A stretch of DNA of 6,690 bases from Candidatus Woesearchaeota archaeon (lineage in GTDB: Archaea; Nanobdellota; Nanobdellia; Woesearchaeales; UBA12501). The notes below the pieces were generated by a model. The model was not told where the DNA came from, ran no database searches, and saw only the letters and a list, made by a program, of their open reading frames with translations. Below, piece by piece: positions 1 to 5,526 of this stretch; the stretch's first letter is position 1; each line of letters begins with the position of its first letter. The position numbers were made by a program, and so were the translations under genes. The stretch is taken from NCBI GenBank assembly GCA_014729495.1, contig WJJV01000018.1, positions 1 to 6,690 on the forward strand, read 5' to 3'.

Positions 1-93
1 CATTCAAAGGACAGGGCTTCCATAAGCCAATAAGAGCCCAAAACCGATTTATTCTCATAAGAATATTCCCATCTGAATATTATAATCAGGAAC

Positions 94-101
94 TTTTAAA
101 A
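94..101 (+). promoter_or_regulatory. TATA-like box upstream of the radical SAM gene
   Basis: The sequence TTTTAAAA lies inside the palindrome CTTTTAAAAG at 93-102. Its centre is about 31 bases before the ATG at 129. With the archaeal spacing of about 26-27 bases from TATA box to transcription start, transcription would begin near 124-125 and leave a very short leader. This fits the lack of a good Shine-Dalgarno sequence before 129. The placement is inferred; if the gene really begins upstream of the window, this is only coding sequence. Confidence 0.38.
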
Positions 102-128
102 GCATCTGCTCTGGAAGCAGTAGATAAT

Positions 129-1700
129 ATGCCGATCCTATCAAATGAGCACCTTGAAAGCGAACTGCTTCCTGAGATGAGCAGGTACAGCATCATCAAC
201 AAGGTCATAGCAAAAGGAACTAATCCAGAGGGCAGCAGGACCGAGCTTCTCCACATTTCAGGTGATGATATTGACGAGGACCCTCAGTACTGGCTTGTCG
301 AGAAATACAACGGCACAGGAAGGATAACAAAGCTTGGGCTCACAGGCATGGTGCAGTCTGTGTTTGATGTATCTGGAGATGATTTTGCAGATGATCTCAG
401 CAGGAATTACATTCTTCACAGGCCTAACCAGTATCCTGAATGGTCTTCTGTGCTTTCCGAGCCTCTTGAAGTGACACTGGACAATATATATGAGACAATA
501 CTGGGGCTTGATTTTGTAGAGAGCTCTCATGAGAAGAAGACAAAAAGAAAGCTGTTTGAGTGGAGAGGCAACAATCTTCTGGCAAGGTTCGGAGCAATAA
601 AGAAGATCTACAGGCCTGATGACATAATCCCTGAGTTCAATGACACAATGGTGGTCTCAAAGATATCAGACAAGTGCTCAAGGTTCTGCAATTACTGCAA
701 CCAGCCTGATGAGCAGGGTATGATTATCAAAGACCTTGAGACTCTTGTCAGCGGACTTGATGAAGAGAAAGCATTGTATGAGGAATATGACGGCGACAGG
801 CTTGAGGTCATGGATGAGGGATTCCTCAATGGCTCTGACCTCCTTGCCTACCAAATAGCAAGGAAGTATGTTCAGAGCAGCAGATACAGGGATGAGCTCA
901 AGAAAGAGCATCCGATTGCCTATGGAATGATGCAGAGGACAAAAGTAGATACAGAAGAAGGCAGGGTATCTCTTAATGATATCATCAAGAAGAAACTCAA
1001 GGTCAGCATACCTGATCCAAAGAGGATTGCCAAGGAATTCAGGAAGCGCTATCCTCATGTGACCAAGCTTTACGCATTCGCAGGAGTGCCCACATCCAAT
1101 GCTGTTGACTCCCATTACCTCAAAGAGCTGAGAGATAATGGAGAAGGCCTCAATAGGATCCTCATTGGCATTGAATCAGCCCATGATCCGACCTCAAGAT
1201 TCCTCGGCAAGAATGAGACAGCAGAGCAGAAGGCAGCTGCTGTCAAGCAATGGCAGGATGCTGAATACAAGGTAAAGATAATAGTCCAGGCAGGCATGGT
1301 GCAGGAAGGATTCTATCACAATGGTGAGTTCTATGATGCAATGGACAGCCTAAGACATACCTGTGACTGGATCACAAGCACATTGAGGTCAAAGCACAGC
1401 CTCAGGAAGAGTGACAAAGTTCTTGTCTCAAGATACCTTGCTCTTGAGAAGACGCCTCTTGCAGAACAGCACTATGAGGCAATGATGCATGGGATAGGCC
1501 AGTATGCACCTGACTGGGAGCAGGCAATAATGATGCCTGATACTGAATCAGAAGCCAGTATCAGTTACAGGCCCAGCATAAAACCTTTCAGGACTCCAGG
1601 AGGTGTAAAGAAGCAGGAGGATTACATCCTTGAAAAGCTGAATAAGGCAGGCATTGAGGCAGAAGCCCAGTATGAGATAGCTATACAGAATGGTAAATAG
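129..1700 (+). CDS. Radical SAM protein of unknown function, Elp3/B12-radical-SAM-like core
   Basis: Radical SAM enzymes use a [4Fe-4S] cluster to cleave S-adenosylmethionine and start radical chemistry. The cluster motif CX3CX2C is seen as C183, C187 and C190 (SDKCSRFCNYCNQ). An acidic segment follows (MDEGFLNG, about 228-235), then a GIESAHD segment at about 347-353 that resembles the GIES motif of Elp3-like radical SAM folds. About 180 residues with no domain I recognise precede the cluster motif. A charged insertion lies at about 255-310. No cobalamin-binding domain or extra Cys cluster is evident, so substrate and pathway are unknown. The start is ATG 129 with no clear ribosome-binding site. 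The same frame stays open back to position 3 without another ATG, GTG or TTG, so an upstream start outside the window is possible. However, third-position GC falls from about 26/42 codons after the ATG to 11/42 before it, which favours 129. The cytoplasmic radical SAM assignment is firm; the function is not. Confidence 0.87.
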   Translation: MPILSNEHLESELLPEMSRYSIINKVIAKGTNPEGSRTELLHISGDDIDEDPQYWLVEKYNGTGRITKLGLTGMVQSVFDVSGDDFADDLSRNYILHRPNQYPEWSSVLSEPLEVTLDNIYETILGLDFVESSHEKKTKRKLFEWRGNNLLARFGAIKKIYRPDDIIPEFNDTMVVSKISDKCSRFCNYCNQPDEQGMIIKDLETLVSGLDEEKALYEEYDGDRLEVMDEGFLNGSDLLAYQIARKYVQSSRYRDELKKEHPIAYGMMQRTKVDTEEGRVSLNDIIKKKLKVSIPDPKRIAKEFRKRYPHVTKLYAFAGVPTSNAVDSHYLKELRDNGEGLNRILIGIESAHDPTSRFLGKNETAEQKAAAVKQWQDAEYKVKIIVQAGMVQEGFYHNGEFYDAMDSLRHTCDWITSTLRSKHSLRKSDKVLVSRYLALEKTPLAEQHYEAMMHGIGQYAPDWEQAIMMPDTESEASISYRPSIKPFRTPGGVKKQEDYILEKLNKAGIEAEAQYEIAIQNGK

Positions 1701-1718
1701 TATACTTAATCAATAATA

Positions 1719-1726
1719 TTTATAAA
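1719..1726 (+). promoter_or_regulatory. TATA-like box for the secreted-protein/lipoprotein unit
   Basis: TTTATAAA sits in an AT-rich 79-base gap after the radical SAM gene. Its centre is about 57 bases before the ATG at 1780, so transcription would start near 1749 and leave a leader of about 30 bases containing the strong ribosome-binding site at 1768-1775. A pyrimidine-rich run at 1731-1748 lies between box and leader. This suggests the pair is transcribed separately from the gene before it. Confidence 0.6.
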
Positions 1727-1767
1727 ATACGTCCTTATCCTCTTTCTTATACATATTAATTCATACT

Positions 1768-1775
1768 GGAGGTGA
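1768..1775 (+). promoter_or_regulatory. Ribosome-binding site GGAGGTGA
   Basis: This is a full-length match to the complement of the 3' end of archaeal 16S rRNA, four bases before the ATG at 1780. It fixes that start, and its geometry serves as a reference for judging other starts in the window. Confidence 0.85.
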
Positions 1776-1779
1776 ATAT

Positions 1780-2553
1780 ATGAAAAGAGTACTATTAGCA
1801 GTTCTTGTCGCTGTTCTTGTTGTATTCTCAGCTGTCTCTGCTTATGCTGATTCAGAAGATGCAAGGCAGGCATGGCTTGATGCAAAACAAGTGACAAGAG
1901 AGAAGAGGGAGATCCATCAGGATGCAAAACTTGAGTTTGCTGCTGACAAGACAGATGAGAACAGGCAGGCAGTGGTTGATACTGGGAAAGAGTTCCAGCA
2001 CGCTATTCTTGATGAAGCTGAGGCATGGCTTGAGTGGAAGAGAATAGAGGCTCAGGAGAACAGCATGATACCAGATGACCTGAAGGACAGAGTCATTGAG
2101 GATGTGGCGGCTAACAAGGAAAAGATTGATGATCTGAGGCAGGAAGTTGATGATGTCACAAACCAGATTGAGCTGGGAGTAGTCAGCCTTAAGATGATAG
2201 GGAAGTATTTCGAGCTTCTCACAGATGTTGCAAGGGACACAGGAATGACCTGGGTATACATCGCTGACACCCATGCTGACAAGATAGCTGGATTTGAGGA
2301 CAAGCTCAGGGAGACAGCAGAAGGTATTGATGACAATGATGAGATAATGGAGAAGCTCAATGCTGCGCAGGACGAGCTTGAGTCTGCAAGAGAGAACATA
2401 GATAAAGCAGAGGATACCTATGAGCAGGTTATTGCAGGTGGCACTCCTTTCATCAAGTTCAGGGAAGGAAATATGTATCTCAGGGCTGCAAAACAGAATA
2501 TGCTCAGCGCTCATGCCAACCTAAGGCAGGCCTACAGGCTTATTGCGAGGTGA
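1780..2553 (+). CDS. Secreted helical (coiled-coil-like) protein, unknown function
   Basis: The 257-residue product begins with a clear Sec-type signal peptide: basic MKR, a hydrophobic stretch to about residue 19, then A21-Y22-A23 as a signal peptidase site, so the mature protein probably starts at D24. The mature part is rich in Glu, Asp, Lys, Ala and Gln and is almost entirely helix-favouring, with coiled-coil-like stretches at about 99-130 and 165-215. Two similar short segments, RQAWLDAK (29-36) and AEAWLEWK (80-87), suggest an internal repeat of about 51 residues. There is no Cys and no enzyme motif I recognise. The only strongly hydrophobic segment is the signal peptide, so it should act outside the membrane or at the cell surface. 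The start is set by the GGAGGTGA site. Its stop codon lies inside the ribosome-binding site of the following lipoprotein gene, so the two are probably translated as a coupled pair. It may be a structural, adhesion or periplasmic-like scaffold protein; this is inference only. Confidence 0.85.
   Translation: MKRVLLAVLVAVLVVFSAVSAYADSEDARQAWLDAKQVTREKREIHQDAKLEFAADKTDENRQAVVDTGKEFQHAILDEAEAWLEWKRIEAQENSMIPDDLKDRVIEDVAANKEKIDDLRQEVDDVTNQIELGVVSLKMIGKYFELLTDVARDTGMTWVYIADTHADKIAGFEDKLRETAEGIDDNDEIMEKLNAAQDELESARENIDKAEDTYEQVIAGGTPFIKFREGNMYLRAAKQNMLSAHANLRQAYRLIAR
2547..2553 (+). promoter_or_regulatory. Ribosome-binding site overlapping the upstream stop codon
   Basis: GAGGTGA precedes the ATG at 2559 by five bases and contains the TGA stop (2551-2553) of the secreted protein gene. 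It selects ATG 2559 over the in-frame GTG at 2550, because that GTG would lie within the site itself. The overlap implies translational coupling. Confidence 0.75.
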
Positions 2554-2558
2554 TTGTA

Positions 2559-2867
2559 ATGAAAAGACTCTTAATGATAATAGCAGTTATGCTTGTTGCA
2601 GTGGCTCTGCTTACAGCATGCCAGCAGCAGAAAGACACAACACCTTCTCCATCGCCAGATGGTGCCTCGCCTTCTCTGGAAGATGAGGATGACGCGCCTG
2701 GAATGGCAGGCAATGACGGCTCTTCAGAAGATGAAGGGACAGCAGATGGCCAGATAGCTGGATCTGACAGCAGTGATGCAGAGCCCGGAGTAACTCAGGA
2801 AGAGCTTGATAAGCTTGAGCAGGATCTGAAGAGCATGGACTTTGAGGATCTGGAAGGTATTGAATGA
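2559..2867 (+). CDS. Small acidic lipoprotein, unknown function
   Basis: The 102-residue product has a lipoprotein signal: MKR, a hydrophobic stretch, then the lipobox LTAC with the Cys at residue 21, which would be lipid-modified and anchor the protein to the outer face of the membrane. The mature chain of 82 residues has 25 Asp/Glu against 3 Lys and no Arg. Most of it is a low-complexity linker rich in Ser, Pro, Gly, Asp and Glu (about 25-75), probably disordered. It ends in a short amphipathic helix candidate, QEELDKLEQDLKSMDFEDLE (79-98), which is the only part likely to be conserved or to bind a partner. It follows the secreted helical protein with an overlapping ribosome-binding site, so the two probably act together at the cell surface. 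Starting at ATG 2559 gives a normal signal peptide; the GTG at 2550 would only add three residues. I do not recognise a named family. Confidence 0.8.
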   Translation: MKRLLMIIAVMLVAVALLTACQQQKDTTPSPSPDGASPSLEDEDDAPGMAGNDGSSEDEGTADGQIAGSDSSDAEPGVTQEELDKLEQDLKSMDFEDLEGIE

Positions 2868-2869
2868 TC

Positions 2870-2910
2870 TTTTTATTTGTTTTTATTTCTCTTTTTTCTC
2901 TTTTTGTTTA
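2870..2910 (+). terminator. T-rich archaeal-type transcription terminator
   Basis: Starting three bases after the lipoprotein stop, this tract holds repeated T runs (T4 to T6) broken by single A, C or G bases, with no stem-loop before it. Archaeal RNA polymerase terminates at such oligo-T stretches. It separates the secreted pair from the glycosyltransferase gene. The remaining bases to 2945 are AT-rich and show no gene. Confidence 0.7.
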
Positions 2911-2945
2911 TCATTATGATTTATACATCAATGACCATCAAAACC

Positions 2946-2953
2946 TTTAATAA
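2946..2953 (+). promoter_or_regulatory. TATA-like box for the glycosyltransferase gene
   Basis: TTTAATAA is centred about 52 bases before the GTG start at 3002, giving an expected transcript start near 2976 and a leader of about 26 bases. This is the same arrangement as for the secreted protein gene (about 57 bases). It may drive the following two genes as well. Confidence 0.5.
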
Positions 2954-2990
2954 TGAAAAGCTCATTAAGCATATTATGGGGTGTCAAACA

Positions 2991-2997
2991 GGGGTGA
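2991..2997 (+). promoter_or_regulatory. Ribosome-binding site that selects GTG 3002
   Basis: GGGGTGA lies four bases before GTG 3002, the same spacing as GGAGGTGA before ATG 1780. An earlier in-frame GTG at 2981 would have this site inside its coding sequence, so 3002 is preferred. Confidence 0.7.
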
Positions 2998-3001
2998 GAC
3001 A

Positions 3002-4234
3002 GTGAATATTGCAATATTCACCAACAGCTATCTGCCTTTCTCAGGAGGAGTGCCTACATCTATAAAGACATTCAAGAATGCTGCTGAGAAGCTGGGCCAT
3101 ACTGTGATAGTGTTCGCCCCTTCTTATCCAGGTCACAAGAGCAATGGCAAAGGAGTGATCAGGATACCTTCTGTCAAGGCCATGACATATGCTGGATTCT
3201 ACCTTCCTGTCCCTTTCTCAACAGAGATCACAAAGGCATTCAGGAGATATGATTTTGATATTGTGCATGTCCAGCACCCATATCTTCTTGGTGAGACCGG
3301 CATGAAGATGGCGCGCAAGTATAATATTCCTTTAGTCTTCACATACCACACAATGTATGAGCAATACCTCCATTACCTGCCTGTTGCTGAGAGCATAGCA
3401 AATCCTGTGATGAGAAAATTCACAACATCATTCTGCAACCACTCTGATCTTGTCATAGCACCTTCAGAGCATGTGAAGGAATTTCTCAGCAAGAGGAATA
3501 TAGAGACATCCATAAAAGTTGTGCCGACTGGAATAGAGCTCAGGCCTTACAGGAAGAAGTTCAGGAAAGGAAGCATCAAGAGAAAGCACAGGATACCTCA
3601 GGCCTCAAAACTGCTCATATATGCAGGCAGGATAACTCCTGAGAAGAACCTGAAGTTCCTTGTGAAGTGCATGGCAAAGATCGCCAAAAAGGATCCTGAT
3701 GTCATGTGCATGCTCATAGGAAAGTCAGCAGAAAAGGATCATTATGAGTATGATCTGAAGGATATAGTTAAAAGAGAAGGCATGGAAGACAGAATAATGT
3801 TCATTGGAGATGTCCCTCATGATAAGCTGATCGATTATTACAAGGAAGCTGACCTTTTCCTCTTTGCATCAAAAACAGAGACTCAGGGACTTGTGATACT
3901 GGAAGCAATGGCAGCAGGCACGCCGGTGATAGCTGTTGATGCTCCTGCCATAAGTGAATTCATAAATGGAAAAAATGGATTCACAGTTCCGCAGAATATG
4001 CTGAAATTCACAGCAAAGGCCCTCAGCATGCTCAGGGACAAGAAGAGGATGAAGCAGATGTCCTCCAATGCTCTCAAGACAGCAAAGAAGCATTCAGCAG
4101 AAAACATGGCAAAGAAGCTCATAGCTGAGTTCAGGAAAGTTAAGCCTACACAGGATGAGTATGAGAACATGAGAAGCCTCAAGGACCTTTCAGAGATAGA
4201 CTGGTCTGATGTGATAAAGAAGATAATGAGATGA
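3002..4234 (+). CDS. Glycosyltransferase family 4 (GT-B fold, retaining), possible glycolipid synthase
   Basis: The 410-residue enzyme has the two-lobed GT-B layout. The N-terminal acceptor lobe opens with NIAIFTNSYLPFSGGV, whose Gly-Gly loop (15-16) is typical of GT4. It continues with DIVHVQHP and the segment YHTMYEQY (115-122), which resembles diacylglycerol glucosyltransferases and related lipid glycosyltransferases. The C-terminal nucleotide-sugar lobe has YAGRITPEKN (207-216) and the EX7E pair E293 and E301 in ETQGLVILEAMAAGTPV, characteristic of retaining GT4 enzymes. There is no membrane segment, so it would work in the cytoplasm or at the inner membrane face, transferring a sugar from a nucleotide-sugar donor to a lipid or another glycan. 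The lipid acceptor is an inference from family resemblance. The start is GTG with a well-spaced ribosome-binding site. An MFS transporter gene follows on the same strand, 92 bases after the stop by the preferred start. The C-terminal tail (about 370-410) is Lys-rich. Confidence 0.92.
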   Translation: MNIAIFTNSYLPFSGGVPTSIKTFKNAAEKLGHTVIVFAPSYPGHKSNGKGVIRIPSVKAMTYAGFYLPVPFSTEITKAFRRYDFDIVHVQHPYLLGETGMKMARKYNIPLVFTYHTMYEQYLHYLPVAESIANPVMRKFTTSFCNHSDLVIAPSEHVKEFLSKRNIETSIKVVPTGIELRPYRKKFRKGSIKRKHRIPQASKLLIYAGRITPEKNLKFLVKCMAKIAKKDPDVMCMLIGKSAEKDHYEYDLKDIVKREGMEDRIMFIGDVPHDKLIDYYKEADLFLFASKTETQGLVILEAMAAGTPVIAVDAPAISEFINGKNGFTVPQNMLKFTAKALSMLRDKKRMKQMSSNALKTAKKHSAENMAKKLIAEFRKVKPTQDEYENMRSLKDLSEIDWSDVIKKIMR

Positions 4235-4316
4235 TCATCAATATTACATACTAACTTATGATCTTGGCTTATTTCCAGATGATAAGGAATGTAAGGAAGA
4301 CAATCAACAATAAAAA

Positions 4317-4322
4317 GAGTGA
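4317..4322 (+). promoter_or_regulatory. Ribosome-binding site GAGTGA that favours ATG 4327
   Basis: GAGTGA lies four bases before ATG 4327, matching the spacing at the other genes, although it lacks one G of the full site. The alternative starts ATG 4258 and ATG 4279 have no such site. Confidence 0.5.
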
Positions 4323-4326
4323 TGAT

Positions 4327-5484
4327 ATGAACAACATATGGCTTTTGAGTATTGTGAGCCTGATAAATGATTTCTCATCAAAGATGATACTGCCAGTTCT
4401 ACCGCTGTACATAAAACAGCTCGGCGGAGCAGGCCTTGCAATAGGGCTGATAAGCGGAATAGGTGAGAGCATAGCAAGCCTGCTGAAAGTATTCTCAGGT
4501 TACTGGTCTGACAAAGCTGGAAGAAGAAAGCCGTTTGTGCTCGGAGGTTATGCTCTCTCATCAGTCTCAAAGTTCCTTTTCTACTTTGCCTCATCATGGC
4601 CAATAATACTTGTGCTGAGGTCATTCGAGAGAGCAGGAAAAGGCCTGAGGTCTGCATCAAGGGATGCAATGCTCGCCTCAACATCAGAGAAAAAGAAAAG
4701 AGGGAAGACATTCGGCATACACAGGGCGTTTGACAGCGGAGGTGCTGTTCTGGGATCAATAGCAGCCCTGCTTCTTATCTGGCTTCTTGGATTTACGATA
4801 AGGAATGTATTCCTTGCAGCAGGAATAATAGCATTCTTCTCCCTGCTTCCAATATTTTTCACAAGAGAGACAGGCTCGCAGAAGAAAGCAGCAAAGATGA
4901 GATTCATTGTGTCATTCAAAAGCCTCTCAAAGAGGCTGAAGCTGTTCATGGCAGTCGCCACAATATTCGCTTTCGGAAACTTCAGCTACATGTTCTTTGT
5001 CATAAGATCACAGGAGATCCTTGATGGAGGGGATGTCCTGATCATTCCAATCCTGTTATACATACTCTATAACCTGTTCTACACAATAATGGCAGTGCCT
5101 TCAGGGATGCTTGCTGACAGGATGGGCAAGGACAAGGTGCTTCTCATGGGATACTCTCTTTTCATTCCAGTCACTGCAGGATTCATATTGTTTGACAGCA
5201 TATCTGCATTCATAGCATTGTTCATTGTATATGGCATCATGTATGCTTTCATTGAGTCAAATGAGAGGGCCTATGTATCTGACCTTGCAGAAGGCAATGT
5301 GAGGGGCACAGCATTGGGCACTTTCTTCACTCTCACGAGCATAGCTGCGCTTCCTGCAGGCATAATAGCAGGACTTCTCTATGATGTCCTGCCAGCATAT
5401 GCATTTGCCTATGGCGGAGCAGCTGCTGCAATATCATCAGTCCTTATGCTTGTGCATATAAAAGCGAACAGCAAAAGCAATTAA
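4327..5484 (+). CDS. MFS transporter (MJ1317-like / drug-resistance-type)
   Basis: The 385-residue membrane protein has about 12 predicted hydrophobic segments. Major facilitator proteins move small solutes using ion gradients. Motif A appears as GYWSDKAGRR (58-67) between helices 2 and 3, and a second copy, PSGMLADRMGK, at about 258-268 in the second half. Also present are RSFERAGKGLRSASRDAML (98-116) and GIHRAFDSGGAVLG (130-143), which correspond to the RxxDRxGKGxRxxxRDA and HRAxDxxGAxxG signatures of archaeal and bacterial MJ1317-like transporters, often annotated as drug efflux or of unknown substrate. The conserved family N terminus, WLLSIVSLINDFSSKMILP, begins right after ATG 4327. The extra 23 residues from ATG 4258 are polar and atypical, so I chose 4327. 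The gene lies between a glycosyltransferase and a DNA glycosylase gene with short gaps and may share a transcript with them. The substrate cannot be read from the sequence. Confidence 0.88.
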   Translation: MNNIWLLSIVSLINDFSSKMILPVLPLYIKQLGGAGLAIGLISGIGESIASLLKVFSGYWSDKAGRRKPFVLGGYALSSVSKFLFYFASSWPIILVLRSFERAGKGLRSASRDAMLASTSEKKKRGKTFGIHRAFDSGGAVLGSIAALLLIWLLGFTIRNVFLAAGIIAFFSLLPIFFTRETGSQKKAAKMRFIVSFKSLSKRLKLFMAVATIFAFGNFSYMFFVIRSQEILDGGDVLIIPILLYILYNLFYTIMAVPSGMLADRMGKDKVLLMGYSLFIPVTAGFILFDSISAFIALFIVYGIMYAFIESNERAYVSDLAEGNVRGTALGTFFTLTSIAALPAGIIAGLLYDVLPAYAFAYGGAAAAISSVLMLVHIKANSKSN

Positions 5485-5514
5485 GTATGGAAGAGCCAAG
5501 AATAATATCTTCAT

Positions 5515-5520
5515 GGAGGT
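5515..5520 (+). promoter_or_regulatory. Ribosome-binding site GGAGGT for the DNA glycosylase gene
   Basis: GGAGGT ends six bases before ATG 5527. Extended to the eight-base GGAGGTGA register, this is the same four-base spacing as at ATG 1780. It confirms the start, which must give Pro as residue 2 for catalysis. No clear TATA-like box lies in the 42-base gap, which supports co-transcription with the transporter gene. Confidence 0.8.
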
Positions 5521-5526
5521 ACCACA

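Noticed and set aside
14..39. Short inverted repeats (GGCTT at 15-19 with AAGCC at 24-28; GGGCT at 14-18 with AGCCC at 35-39)
   Set aside because: The stems are only five base pairs and mutually exclusive, with no T run after them and no gene end visible. They are likely chance.
1852..2514. Long antisense open frame (220 codons) opposite the secreted protein gene
   Set aside because: It is a shadow of the charged, helix-coding gene on the + strand. Its product is Cys- and Leu-rich without a recognisable domain, and no promoter or ribosome-binding site was seen.
2981..3001. Earlier GTG start for the glycosyltransferase
   Set aside because: The GGGGTGA ribosome-binding site would be inside the coding sequence, and the GT4 core begins right at GTG 3002 (NIAIFTN).
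4258..4326. Earlier ATG starts (4258 and 4279) for the MFS transporter
   Set aside because: They have no ribosome-binding site, and the added residues are polar and unlike the family N terminus. They remain possible.
4304..4961. Antisense open frames opposite the MFS transporter gene
   Set aside because: They overlap a clearly conserved transporter in full and show no motif of their own.
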